Counted from the stretch's first letter, positions 1 to 7,782 are shown. The stretch is DNA of 14,042 bases from Clostridiaceae bacterium (GCA_016297645.1 JAEDGF010000048.1:1-14042); one strand, 5' to 3'. A program made the numbers and translations. Notes: generated by a model not told the origin, from the letters alone.

Positions 1-58
1 AAAGTGCCGAAAAGGGGCACTGACGGGCGACATGGGTTTGAATCCCGTCAGCCTGAAC
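1..58. other. Unidentified left-edge hairpins, possible end of an RNA gene or of a coding gene
   Basis: Positions 2-20 can fold as AGTGCC/GGCACT and positions 19-51 as CTGACGGG/CCCGTCAG, so the two stems compete for a few bases. Within the second, ATGGG-TTTGAAT-CCCGT (34-50) resembles a tRNA T-arm, but the usual TTC is TTT, no CCA follows and no acceptor partner is visible. In another reading frame the stretch could be the last codons of a gene stopping at TGA 19-21. The upstream sequence is missing, so I cannot decide between an RNA 3' end, a gene end plus hairpin, or nothing. Confidence 0.2.
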
Positions 59-95
59 AAAAAGCCGGCATTCTTTTTTATGAGAATGTCGGCTT
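59..95 (-). terminator. Intrinsic terminator downstream of spoIVA
   Basis: A 13-bp stem pairs 62-74 with 83-95 (one G-T pair) around an 8-base loop. On the minus strand it is followed by a run of five T (59-63), and it lies 28 bases past the spoIVA stop. On the plus strand the 3' side is only moderately T-rich, so it could also stop transcription coming from the left, less efficiently. Confidence 0.8.
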
Positions 96-123
96 ATTAT
101 ATGTTATTAAATTACGCTTTGTA

Positions 124-1602
124 TCAGAATATAATGCATATCAAGCCGCTGCATCCCTCATTTATAACGCGTTCAAGCGTCTGTTGCAGCTTCATGCGCG
201 CTTCATCCGGCATATGCGTAAGCTTTGCACGCAGTCCTTCGTTTACAAGCTCGTCAAGTGACTTGCCGAAGATGTTTGACTGCCAAATCTTGGAGGGGTC
301 CTCCTCAAAGCCGTCAAGCAGATATTTGACAAGGTCCTCGCTTTGCCGTTCACTCCCGACAATGGGCGCGACCTCTGTTTTTATATCGGCACGCATCATG
401 TGGATGGACGGTGCGCTGGCTTTCAGCTTTACACCGTAGCGTGAACCCTGCTTTACGATTTCCGGCTCTTGAAGCGTGAGTTCGTCTACCGAAGGCATAA
501 CGATACCGTAGCCGGTGGAGTTGACTTGTTCGAGCGCTGCGGCTATTCTGTCATATTTATGCTTTGTATCCACCAACTCACGCAAGGTTGCGATAAGAGC
601 GGAATCATCCGTTATTTTTTCACCCGAAACCGTACTGAGCATTTCGTAGAAAATGGTGCTGTCCATATCCGCTTTCAGATATACCGTACCGGTGCCGCGC
701 TCGACCGACTGCGTCACCGTATATGTCACGGCTTCGCAATGCTCGATAGAACCCGTGAGGAAATTTACTTCGCGCATTTTCTTTATGTTGTTTCCGCCCG
801 TGCGAAGCGCTTCAAACAGGTCCTTTTTTACTTTGTCGTCATTCGGGATATCACCGAACCATCCGGGGAGCGACAGGACGACCTTGCGAAGCGGAAATTC
901 GTCCAGTACCGTTTCAAGCAAACCTGAAATCTCCTCCTCCGTGATATTCATGCAGTTGAGAGGTATTACGGGGACTCCGTATTTCGCCGTCAATTCCTCC
1001 GCAAGCGCGACAGATGCCGTGCTTTGAGGATAAACACAGTTCAGAATGACCGTAAACGGCTTATTTATTTCTTTAAGTTCGTTTATGACACGCTCTTCCG
1101 CTTCTTCGTATTCTTCGCGCGGGATTTCGCTTATGCTGCCGTCACTCGTAACGACAAGACCGATCGTTGCGTGTTCGCGAATTACTTTTTTCGTTCCGAT
1201 CTCGGCTGCCATATTGAACGGTATTTCCTCGTCATACCACGGTGTTTTTACCATTCTCGGGTTGTCGTTTTCAATATATCCGAGCGCCGACGGAACGATG
1301 TAGCCTACGCAGTCGACAAGACGAACGGAAATATCGGAAGTTTTGTCGAGTTTAAGATGAACCGCTTTTTCGGGGACAAATTTCGGTTCGGTCGTCATTA
1401 TGGTTCTGCCTGCCGAGGACTGCGGAAGCTCGTCTATCATTCTTTCGCGTGCGAAATCCGCAGGCATATCGGGGATTATCATTGTTTCGAAGAATCTCTT
1501 GATGAATGTCGATTTTCCGGTTCGAACGGGTCCTACGACTCCGATATAGATATCTCCGCCTGTCCGAGCTGCGATGTCCTTATAGATACTGATGTCTGTC
1601 AT
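124..1602 (-). CDS. spoIVA: Stage IV sporulation protein A, spore-coat morphogenetic ATPase
   Basis: SpoIVA is made in the mother cell, binds the outer forespore membrane and polymerises with ATP hydrolysis into the platform on which the spore coat is built. The start ATG at 1600-1602 has GGAGG at 1610-1614 seven bases upstream and gives 492 residues, the same length as the Bacillus subtilis protein; an in-frame extension upstream has no comparable ribosome site. The N-terminal TRAFAC-type GTPase-like ATPase domain shows Walker A GPVRTGKST (residues 24-32, K30) and a Walker B-like LVDCVG (D97). TT at 70-71 matches the published sensor threonines, and TSDGS near 180 fits the nucleotide-base region. 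The middle and C-terminal domains align throughout, and the end is hydrophobic (GLICIIF), as expected for the membrane-targeting tail. The gene stands alone, divergent from the propeller gene, with its own terminator. Confidence 0.97.
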   Translation of the reverse strand: MTDISIYKDIAARTGGDIYIGVVGPVRTGKSTFIKRFFETMIIPDMPADFARERMIDELPQSSAGRTIMTTEPKFVPEKAVHLKLDKTSDISVRLVDCVGYIVPSALGYIENDNPRMVKTPWYDEEIPFNMAAEIGTKKVIREHATIGLVVTSDGSISEIPREEYEEAEERVINELKEINKPFTVILNCVYPQSTASVALAEELTAKYGVPVIPLNCMNITEEEISGLLETVLDEFPLRKVVLSLPGWFGDIPNDDKVKKDLFEALRTGGNNIKKMREVNFLTGSIEHCEAVTYTVTQSVERGTGTVYLKADMDSTIFYEMLSTVSGEKITDDSALIATLRELVDTKHKYDRIAAALEQVNSTGYGIVMPSVDELTLQEPEIVKQGSRYGVKLKASAPSIHMMRADIKTEVAPIVGSERQSEDLVKYLLDGFEEDPSKIWQSNIFGKSLDELVNEGLRAKLTHMPDEARMKLQQTLERVINEGCSGLICIIF

Positions 1603-1632
1603 AATAATTCCTCCGCGTTTTCTGTTTGGTAA

Positions 1633-1659
1633 AGCATATGCCGTTCTGAAAACGATTAT
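1633..1659 (-). promoter_or_regulatory. Possible sigma-E type promoter for spoIVA
   Basis: Read on the minus strand, ATAATC (1659-1654) and CATATGCT (1640-1633) are 13 bases apart, resembling the mother-cell sigma-E pattern (ATA-type -35, CATAnnnT -10). They lie about 30-55 bases upstream of the spoIVA start. Known spoIVA genes are sigma-E controlled, which is the main reason for the call; the match itself is loose. Confidence 0.3.
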
Positions 1660-1671
1660 TACGCAGCCGTG

Positions 1672-1700
1672 TTGACTAAACTGTTTTTTTTCACTATAAT
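1672..1700 (+). promoter_or_regulatory. Near-consensus housekeeping promoter of the propeller gene
   Basis: TTGACT (1672-1677) and TATAAT (1695-1700) are separated by exactly 17 bases. The predicted start is near 1707, giving a leader of about 20 bases with AAGGAG at 1715-1720. The heptamer AAACTGT occurs at 1678-1684 and again at 1707-1713, flanking the -10 box, which might be a regulator site or chance. Confidence 0.8.
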
Positions 1701-1728
1701 ATAAAAAAACTGTGAAGGAGAACAAAAA

Positions 1729-3822
1729 ATGAACGGTTATTATGTTTCCGGCACCTTTAAGCAGTATGAGAGCAAAAAATATACACCGGATAATTCAGTG
1801 CTTCCCGAAAAAATAAACGCTGCCGCACTGTATAACGGAGTTTTATATATAGCAACAGTCACGGGAATGTTTATCATTTCGGGCGATACTATTTCACGAG
1901 TTTTTCCCGAATTCGAAAACGAAAACATTACATCTCTTCTGCCGTGCGGCAAAAAACAAATGTATATTTCCTTCGGGAAAACCGTATGCCTGATTTCGGA
2001 CGGAAAATGCATAAAAACACGCGAATTCGGCGACAAAGTCGTTTCCGTCAAACGCAGTGCGGACGACCTGTGGATACTGACCGAGAGCATGATAATAAAA
2101 ACAGACCCGCTGTTTGAAAATGACCTGCTTGCCCGTCCTGTCGAAGGCGGCACTGCGACAGCTTTCGAGATATTCGGCAGCGGTGCATATGCCGCAACGC
2201 AGACGAACCTCAGCGTCCTGCACGGGAAAAGACTCGAATGGCAAAATATCTTCCCCGACCGCTCCGGTTTGCCTCAGACGGCGATAAACGATCTTAAATT
2301 TGACAGCGCAGGCTTTTTGTGGTTTGCGACCGACCTCGGCGCTTACATTTACGATACTCATTCATTCTGGCTCTCACCCGAAAAAATCGCACAGCTTCCC
2401 GAAAACAGCGTTCGTAAAATATGCTTTGACGGTTGCGGCGGTACATATTTCGCAACCGATGCCGGTGTTGCCGTACTCAAAAACGGTGAAACGAAATATT
2501 ATTCTGCAGACAGATGGGTAACCTCGAACAAAATCATCGACATCGCCGTGTCCGATGACGGAAAACTTTTATACGCAGTCGCCGCAAACGGTCTTTCCGT
2601 CATTTCCGTTCACGACACTACCCTTGCAAAAAAAGCCGCATATTACGAGGAACAAACCGAAAAGAACAACATAAGACGGGGCTTTGTCGCCGCACGGCTG
2701 CCCGACGGCAGCGTAAACATAACCGATAACGACGGGTTGTGGACTGCGTGGTATGTTGCGGGAGAATGTTTCAGATATGCGGTGACAGGGGACGCGGACG
2801 CGCTGAAAAAAGCAAGACGCGGAATGGAGGCAATACTTTTCCTCGAAAACATCAGCGGAATTGAAGGTTTTCCTGCAAGGGCGGTTCGATATAAAGGTGA
2901 ACACGGCTTCGGCGACGGACACAAGGAATGGTCGTTTTCCCCGGACAAGAGCTGCGAATGGCGCGGTGACACATCGAGCGATGAAATTACCGGGCACTTT
3001 TTCGGTTCGTTCATCTACTACGATTTCTGTGCAAACGACGAAGAAAAGGCGAAGATCCGTACCTCGATCTGCAAAATCGCGGATCACATAATCGATAATT
3101 CTTTCAGACTTGTCGATCGTGACGGGAAGCCGACCACATGGGCGAACTGGAACGCAGATCTTCTCAACCACGACGACAGATGGTTTGCCGAACGGGGGAC
3201 GAACTCCCTTGAACTGCTGATGTACCTTAAAGTCTGCGAGCATATGACCGGCAACAAAAAATATACCGATATGTACAATTATTATGCTGTAGAAAAGCAT
3301 ATGCTGATGAACATTGTAAAATACAAAATAAGAGATGCCCATGTCTGCCATATTGACGAAGTGCTGACATTTATCAGCAGCATCGTTCTGCTTATGCTCG
3401 AAAAAGACCAAACTCTTAGAAAATACATTCTCTGCGGACTCGACGACATCATTCAGTATGAAAAAACGGAGCGGCAGCCGTTGTTTTCATTTGTTCAGGC
3501 TGCATTCTCCGACAATGACGACGAGATAGCAAAGGGAGTCCGTTCTCTCCGCGAAATGCCGCTTGATATGAGAACATACTCCTCACATAATTCTGACAGA
3601 AAGGGGCTTATTTACGACACCGAGCAGACTGCCGTTTTTGAAGAACCGCAGCTTAAAGAGCCCCTTCCCTATCACGAATTCAATCTTACAAGACCGAACA
3701 AGAATGTTTTCCGCCCCGACACCTTCGGACACGGGGCAATATCCGACGGAACGGCTTTCCTCCTACCCTACTGGTTCGGCAGATACATGGGAATACTGAA
3801 AGAAGCCTCGGAAGAAAAGTAA
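1729..3822 (+). CDS. Beta-propeller plus alpha/alpha-toroid-like two-domain protein, function unknown
   Basis: I do not recognise a named gene. Residues about 20-295 contain seven repeats of the two-component-regulator-propeller type, each a turn followed by aromatic/small residues and a glycine strand; the clearest are GFLWFATDLGAYIYD (195-209) and GTYFATDAGVAVL (238-250). They would close as one seven-bladed propeller. Residues about 320-690 are mostly helical, with charged and aromatic motifs: WRGDTSSDE (411-419), GHFF (422-425), DRDGKPTTWANW (463-474), ERGTNSLELL (488-497) and a late GHGAISDGTAFLLPYWFGRY (667-686). I infer an alpha/alpha toroid as in six-hairpin glycosidases and lyases. 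There is no signal peptide, membrane segment, kinase or output domain, so it is probably cytosolic. ATG 1729 sits eight bases after AAGGAG. It is a single-gene unit, divergent from spoIVA and closed by a terminator. A carbohydrate-related role is a guess. Confidence 0.85.
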   Translation: MNGYYVSGTFKQYESKKYTPDNSVLPEKINAAALYNGVLYIATVTGMFIISGDTISRVFPEFENENITSLLPCGKKQMYISFGKTVCLISDGKCIKTREFGDKVVSVKRSADDLWILTESMIIKTDPLFENDLLARPVEGGTATAFEIFGSGAYAATQTNLSVLHGKRLEWQNIFPDRSGLPQTAINDLKFDSAGFLWFATDLGAYIYDTHSFWLSPEKIAQLPENSVRKICFDGCGGTYFATDAGVAVLKNGETKYYSADRWVTSNKIIDIAVSDDGKLLYAVAANGLSVISVHDTTLAKKAAYYEEQTEKNNIRRGFVAARLPDGSVNITDNDGLWTAWYVAGECFRYAVTGDADALKKARRGMEAILFLENISGIEGFPARAVRYKGEHGFGDGHKEWSFSPDKSCEWRGDTSSDEITGHFFGSFIYYDFCANDEEKAKIRTSICKIADHIIDNSFRLVDRDGKPTTWANWNADLLNHDDRWFAERGTNSLELLMYLKVCEHMTGNKKYTDMYNYYAVEKHMLMNIVKYKIRDAHVCHIDEVLTFISSIVLLMLEKDQTLRKYILCGLDDIIQYEKTERQPLFSFVQAAFSDNDDEIAKGVRSLREMPLDMRTYSSHNSDRKGLIYDTEQTAVFEEPQLKEPLPYHEFNLTRPNKNVFRPDTFGHGAISDGTAFLLPYWFGRYMGILKEASEEK

Positions 3823-3846
3823 GCGTTTTATTAGCTGAAACTAAAC

Positions 3847-3890
3847 GACCGGATATCGGTGAGCGTCTGCCGATTTATCCGGTCTTTTTT
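3847..3890 (+). terminator. Intrinsic terminator of the propeller gene
   Basis: GACCGGATA (3847-3855) pairs with TATCCGGTC (3876-3884), extended inward by TCGG/CCGA past a small bulge, and is followed by six T (3885-3890). It starts 24 bases after the stop codon. Confidence 0.9.
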
Positions 3891-3903
3891 AATTTGTGTA
3901 TAT

Positions 3904-3944
3904 AAAAAACCGAATCGCCGTGCAATAAATACATGACGATTCGG
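3904..3944 (-). terminator. Intrinsic terminator of the M20 peptidase gene
   Basis: On the minus strand CCGAATCG (3944-3937) pairs with CGATTCGG (3917-3910), followed by six T (3909-3904). It lies 24 bases past the peptidase stop and back to back with the plus-strand terminator, so the two convergent units are insulated from each other. Confidence 0.88.
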
Positions 3945-3968
3945 ATTGCTTATTTTTGCTGATTGAGT

Positions 3969-5447
3969 TTATTCAGCCGAAGCCAAACGGATGTAGCGTT
4001 TGAAGAATTTAACGCCGTCCGCCATTACCGCAACGGGAATGCGCTCGTTAGTACCGTGAGTGGTAAGAAGAAGCGATGTGCTGACAAGGAACGGAGAATA
4101 TCTGTAAATGTTCTCACAGATAGGCTGATAGTGGCAAGCGTCCGTGCCGCCCATTACGAGGTAAGGCGCAACAACGACATCGTCGTTCATGCTGCGGCAA
4201 ATCGTTTCGATAATCTTAAAGGATCTCGAATCGGACGGAGAAACCGCGGAGGGATTTTTCCAGCCGGGAAGAAGATTTATCTCAACATTCTTGTTTCTTA
4301 TCACCTTATGGAGATGTTCGAGAACATCGTCGACCGTCTGTCCGGGGAACATTCTGAAATTGACCGTTACAGACGCTTTCTGCGGAAGAACATTCGCCTG
4401 AGGAGAACCGCTTGCCATGGTTATTCCGAAGGTAGTACGAAGCATGCTTGCCGCAGGCGGAATAAACGAGCCGACCTTTGCCACAACGGGTTCAAGCAGC
4501 TTCATGTTGCAGGTGACAAGACGAACGGGGTAAGAGCAGCTTCTGCCGACCTTGTCAAGAAGCTCACGGATCATGGGTGAAACCTTTGCTTTGAACTGGT
4601 GGCCTTCGATATCCTTTATAACATCGGCAAGGTGTCCTATTGCCGTGTGGTTCGGAGCCTGTGAAGAATGTCCGCCCTTTGCGGTAACTGAAACTTCAAC
4701 ATCGGCATAACCTTTTTCCGCAACGCCTATACCTGCAAGGTGTCTGTTGATAACGCCCTTAACATTTACGGGGAGAATAGCGCCGCCCTCGTCTATTATA
4801 GCGTCGAGGTGAACGCCTTTTTCTTTGAGATACTCACAGATACAGGTAGCGCCGTTCTCGTTGGAAGCGCACATTATCTCCTCGTTGTGACCGAGAAGGA
4901 TATAGACATCTCTTTCGGGAACAAAGTCCTCGGAAAGAAGTGTTTCCACGCTTTCAAGCACACCTATAAGGTGGTTTTTCATATCGAGCGCGCCGCGTCC
5001 CCAAATAAATTCACCGTCGTCAAAGCCCTCGAAGGGGTCATGTGTCCAGTCGTCCCATGTACCCTCCGAAATCGGAACAACATCCTGATGCGCAAGGAGC
5101 GCAATGGGATCAAGGTCGCTGCGGCTGCCTTTCCAACGGAAAACAAGACTGCCGCGTGCAACAACGGTAAGATCAAGCTTGCTGTGAATAAGCGGATATC
5201 TCTCTTTCAGGAAATCATGGAAAGCGTCAAAAACCGTCCAATCAGTATTTACGGCTTCTTTTGCCGCAATGGTCTTGAATTTGATGGCATCGGAGAGATT
5301 TTTTCTGAATCTTTCAAGGTCGACCGCTTCGTCTGCCATCGGCGGAACCTCTATCTTTTCGGGCGTATAAAGCGCCGCCTTGATCGGGACGGAAGCCGCA
5401 GCAGCACCGAGTGCGGCAAGAAGTGTGTATTTTACTTTTTTATCCAT
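3969..5447 (-). CDS. M20 family zinc metallopeptidase, membrane-anchored, Cps1/PM20D1-like
   Basis: The 492-residue protein is a two-metal amidohydrolase of the M20 family, closest in layout to the long Gly-Xaa carboxypeptidase (Cps1) and PM20D1 branch, which cleaves peptides or N-acyl amino acids. Visible catalytic residues in order: H120 and D122 in LLAHQDVVP, bridging D155 in GRGALDMKN, catalytic base E189 and metal ligand E190 in GHNEEI, D219 in IIDEGG, and H464 in LTTHGTNER. The dimerisation (lid) domain falls at about 240-390, starting near GGHSSQAPNH. An uncleaved signal anchor or signal peptide covers about residues 6-26, so the enzyme probably acts outside the cell at the membrane. 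AGGTGG lies about 11 bases before ATG 5447, rather far. It lies downstream of dacF on the same strand after 115 bases but has its own consensus promoter. The substrate is unknown; a link to peptides released from the wall by DacF is only suggestive. Confidence 0.88.
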   Translation of the reverse strand: MDKKVKYTLLAALGAAAASVPIKAALYTPEKIEVPPMADEAVDLERFRKNLSDAIKFKTIAAKEAVNTDWTVFDAFHDFLKERYPLIHSKLDLTVVARGSLVFRWKGSRSDLDPIALLAHQDVVPISEGTWDDWTHDPFEGFDDGEFIWGRGALDMKNHLIGVLESVETLLSEDFVPERDVYILLGHNEEIMCASNENGATCICEYLKEKGVHLDAIIDEGGAILPVNVKGVINRHLAGIGVAEKGYADVEVSVTAKGGHSSQAPNHTAIGHLADVIKDIEGHQFKAKVSPMIRELLDKVGRSCSYPVRLVTCNMKLLEPVVAKVGSFIPPAASMLRTTFGITMASGSPQANVLPQKASVTVNFRMFPGQTVDDVLEHLHKVIRNKNVEINLLPGWKNPSAVSPSDSRSFKIIETICRSMNDDVVVAPYLVMGGTDACHYQPICENIYRYSPFLVSTSLLLTTHGTNERIPVAVMADGVKFFKRYIRLASAE

Positions 5448-5484
5448 ACGGTTTTTTCCACCTTTTTATAATAGTTTCGCAAAA

Positions 5485-5513
5485 ATTATATCGCCGGGGT
5501 ATGACATTGTCAA
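5485..5513 (-). promoter_or_regulatory. Consensus promoter of the M20 peptidase gene
   Basis: On the minus strand TTGACA (5513-5508) and TATAAT (5490-5485) are perfect matches with a 17-base spacer, about 40 bases upstream of the start codon. The spacer contains the complement of CGCCGGGGT, which also occurs in the glpK promoter spacer. Confidence 0.88.
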
Positions 5514-5562
5514 GGAATATTCAAATACTGGATGTTAAGAAATTGTTAAGCGGAAATATTTT

Positions 5563-6978
5563 TTATTTGTTTCGTTTGTCGTCGTCGTTCATTTTTACTA
5601 TGCGGACAGTGTTTTTCTTTTTCCTTTTCTTTTTAGGCAGAACAACAAAAACATAAATGCACAGAGGCAGCAAAACGACAATGCACAGCAAAAATACTAT
5701 CTTGAAAACAGATGACGAAACAAGGCTTTTAAGCAGATATCCGGCGTATTTTACCGGGCTGCGTTCAACATCAAATGCAGCGACAAGATCTATTTCGGCT
5801 ATAACATTGTCGGCATATTTGATGGTAGCCTTTCCGAGAACATCACCCTTCTTCACGGGCGCGTTCACGGAAGATTCGGCAAGATTTCCGACGGGCTCGA
5901 TAAGAACGCTGCCGGTTTTGTCCGAGCCGTCGGAGCTTTGCAGATTAGACGGAATCAAAGCCGAAACGGATTTTGCGGGTACAAGACTGACATAATCGTA
6001 TTTTGAAGAAAGTGCGACAGGCATCTCCCCGACATAAGTAGACGGGTTAGCTACTTCGCACAGCCGCATGTACTTGAAGGTCCACTCGTAGAGCGCCTTT
6101 GCCGTGACGAATGCCATGTTTTCTTCGACACCGTCGTTGTCGCAATCGTACATCGGTGCATTAAGTATGACGCAGATGTAGTTATAACCGTCACCCGATG
6201 CAGATGTTATAACGCAATGTCCGGCGTTATCCGTTGTTCCCGTTTTGCCGGTTTTGACATACTTGCAGTAGTAATCGGAAATGCCGGAGCTGAACATCTT
6301 GTTTGTGTTGTTGAGATACCGTGTTTCTTTGTACATATTTGTCGGCGGAATCTCATAACGGGCAGTACCGGCTATCTCGGTGAAAATACTGTTTTCAAGG
6401 CACATCTTGTAGATTTTCCCGAGGTCGCGTGCCGTTGTATAATGGTCGTCGGCGTCCAAGCCGTGCGCGTTTGAAAAATGCGTTGCGGTGCAGCCGGCAG
6501 AAGCGGCGAACTCATTCATTTTTGCTACGAACGCCTCTATACTGCCGCCGCCGATGTAATCGGCAAGTACATTGGCTGCGTCATTCGCACTGTAAACAAG
6601 CAAACAGTACAGCAGTTCGCGTACGGACATCTGCTCGCCGACAAGAATACCGGCTGTCGAGCTGTTTGTCCCGTCCAAAAGTCTTATCGTATATGACGGT
6701 ACTGTAATCACCTTTTCGAGATCTTCGCAGTTTTGTATTGTGACAAGCGCGGTAACAACCTTTGTTATCGAAGCCGGGGCGGCTTTTTTGTCGATATTTT
6801 TTTCGCAGATAACGGAGCCGTCGTCAGCCGAAAACAGGTAGTAAATATCCGCATCGACTTTTTTTTGATAGCTCTCGTTTGACTGATTTTCGGGGTCGTA
6901 AAATGCACAATACGCCGTTTGGCTGAATGCCGCACAAAAAACGGTCAGACACAAAAGCACAGATAGTAATTTTTTCAT
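5563..6978 (-). CDS. dacF: D-alanyl-D-alanine carboxypeptidase (DacF/PBP5 type)
   Basis: This low-molecular-weight penicillin-binding protein removes the terminal D-Ala from peptidoglycan pentapeptides and so limits cross-linking. In the 471-residue form, the S11 family motifs are SITK (S70, K73), SAN (130-132) and KTG (245-247, followed by TTDNAG). The C-terminal PBP5-type beta domain spans about 305-405. An N-terminal signal peptide (KKLLSVLLCLTVFCAAF) exports it. Unlike an amphipathic-helix PBP5, it ends in a hydrophobic segment of about 20 residues (about 426-447) and a very basic KKKRKKK tail that should lie in the cytoplasm. ATG 6978 is chosen because AAGGAG at 6985-6990 sits six bases away; an in-frame TTG at 6984 abuts that site and is too close. 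The dacF symbol follows the Bacillus homologue, but no spoIIA operon is adjacent, so a sporulation role is not shown. No strong terminator follows. Confidence 0.93.
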   Translation of the reverse strand: MKKLLSVLLCLTVFCAAFSQTAYCAFYDPENQSNESYQKKVDADIYYLFSADDGSVICEKNIDKKAAPASITKVVTALVTIQNCEDLEKVITVPSYTIRLLDGTNSSTAGILVGEQMSVRELLYCLLVYSANDAANVLADYIGGGSIEAFVAKMNEFAASAGCTATHFSNAHGLDADDHYTTARDLGKIYKMCLENSIFTEIAGTARYEIPPTNMYKETRYLNNTNKMFSSGISDYYCKYVKTGKTGTTDNAGHCVITSASGDGYNYICVILNAPMYDCDNDGVEENMAFVTAKALYEWTFKYMRLCEVANPSTYVGEMPVALSSKYDYVSLVPAKSVSALIPSNLQSSDGSDKTGSVLIEPVGNLAESSVNAPVKKGDVLGKATIKYADNVIAEIDLVAAFDVERSPVKYAGYLLKSLVSSSVFKIVFLLCIVVLLPLCIYVFVVLPKKKRKKKNTVRIVKMNDDDKRNK

Positions 6979-7006
6979 AGACAACTCCTTAATTTTGTTG
7001 TATTAT
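6978..7006 (+). promoter_or_regulatory. Promoter of the metallophosphatase gene, overlapping the dacF start region
   Basis: TAGACA (6978-6983) and TATTAT (7001-7006), each 5 of 6 to consensus, are 17 bases apart. The start would be near 7013, 24 bases before the ATG. The -35 box covers the dacF start codon edge, and the spacer contains the dacF ribosome site on the other strand, so the two genes share very tight divergent control. Confidence 0.6.
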
Positions 7007-7036
7007 TGTAGTGAAGATTTTTTCGGAGGAAATGAC

Positions 7037-7729
7037 ATGATATATGTAACGGGAGATACGCACGGGGATCGCTCGCGCCTTTCAAAGAAAAGACTCAAAG
7101 CACTAAACCCCGGCGATACACTGATAATATGCGGAGATTTCGGTTTTTTGTGGAATGACGACCGCGCCGAGCAAAAGTTTTTATACAACCTTTCAAAGCG
7201 TCCGTACAATATCTGTTTTGCGGACGGCACGCACGAGAATTTCGACTTACTCTACCGCTTTCCGGTGAAAGAGAAATTCGGCGGCAGAGTCCACGCCGTT
7301 GCAGACAACATTTTCCACCTCATAAGAGGCGAAATATATGCGATAGAGGACAAAAAGATTTTCGTAATGGGCGGCGGACAGAATCCCGACCGCGATCCGG
7401 ACGAGGAGCTTTACGAGGAACTCCCGCACTTTGAAATTCCGGACAAGGCCGATCTCCTTTCTGCGGTCGAAAACCTTGAAAAGGTGAACTACAAGGTCGA
7501 TTATATCATAACGCACGAACCGCCGGCGAAAATAATGGACTTTCTGCTGCTTTCGGAAAACGGAGTATCCGGTACGACCGCACTTCGCGCCTACTTCGAC
7601 GAGCTTTCTACTCAGGCAACATATAACAAGTGGTTCTTCGGCAGTATGCACATCGATAAATACATCTCCCCGTCTGTTATCGCTGTTTTTAACTCGATAA
7701 TCAATGCCGAAACGGGCGAAAGAATTTAA
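7037..7729 (+). CDS. Calcineurin-like metallophosphatase with altered metal-site residues
   Basis: This 230-residue single-domain protein belongs to the calcineurin-like phosphoesterase superfamily, usually two-metal hydrolases of phosphomono- or diesters. GDTHGD (residues 6-11: D7, H9) and GDFG (33-36: D34) are intact, as is ITHEPP (H160). The third block reads GTHENFD (64-70) where the family normally has GNHE, replacing the metal- and phosphate-contacting Asn by Thr65. The last block reads FFGSMHID (200-207) where GHxH is usual, replacing one His by Ser203 and keeping H205. Most of the core otherwise fits, so activity may be reduced, changed or rebuilt. The start ATG 7037 has GGAGG at 7025-7029; a longer in-frame start at 6995 has no ribosome site and overlaps the promoter. 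There is no signal peptide. It is a single gene divergent from dacF, with only a T-rich stretch (about 7768-7780) and no clear terminator after it. The substrate is unknown. Confidence 0.85.
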   Translation: MIYVTGDTHGDRSRLSKKRLKALNPGDTLIICGDFGFLWNDDRAEQKFLYNLSKRPYNICFADGTHENFDLLYRFPVKEKFGGRVHAVADNIFHLIRGEIYAIEDKKIFVMGGGQNPDRDPDEELYEELPHFEIPDKADLLSAVENLEKVNYKVDYIITHEPPAKIMDFLLLSENGVSGTTALRAYFDELSTQATYNKWFFGSMHIDKYISPSVIAVFNSIINAETGERI

Positions 7730-7782
7730 GTATATTATAACTTAATATCAAGGCTGTGTAAATTACTTTTTTATTTATTTTC

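Noticed and set aside
20..58. Partial tRNA or tmRNA 3' end
   Set aside because: The T-arm-like hairpin has TTT instead of TTC, the following bases do not end in CCA, and the sequence does not match the tmRNA 3' end I know; without upstream sequence the acceptor pairing cannot be tested.
1603..1725. N-terminal extension of SpoIVA by 41 residues
   Set aside because: It has no ribosome site of its own and covers the intergenic promoters; the start at 1602 has GGAGG and gives exactly the Bacillus subtilis length.
5521..5562. Terminator after dacF
   Set aside because: Only short A/T-rich repeats (TTAA pairs) are present, with no stable G/C stem followed by T, so dacF transcripts may run on into the peptidase gene.
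6995..7036. Longer start of the metallophosphatase
   Set aside because: It would begin inside the promoter -10 region without a ribosome site; the family begins at MIYVTGDTHGD, which follows GGAGG.
7730..7780. Terminator after the metallophosphatase gene
   Set aside because: TTAAGT/ACTTAA pairs for six A/T-rich bases but is not followed directly by T; the T-rich stretch near 7768-7780 has no stem long enough before it.
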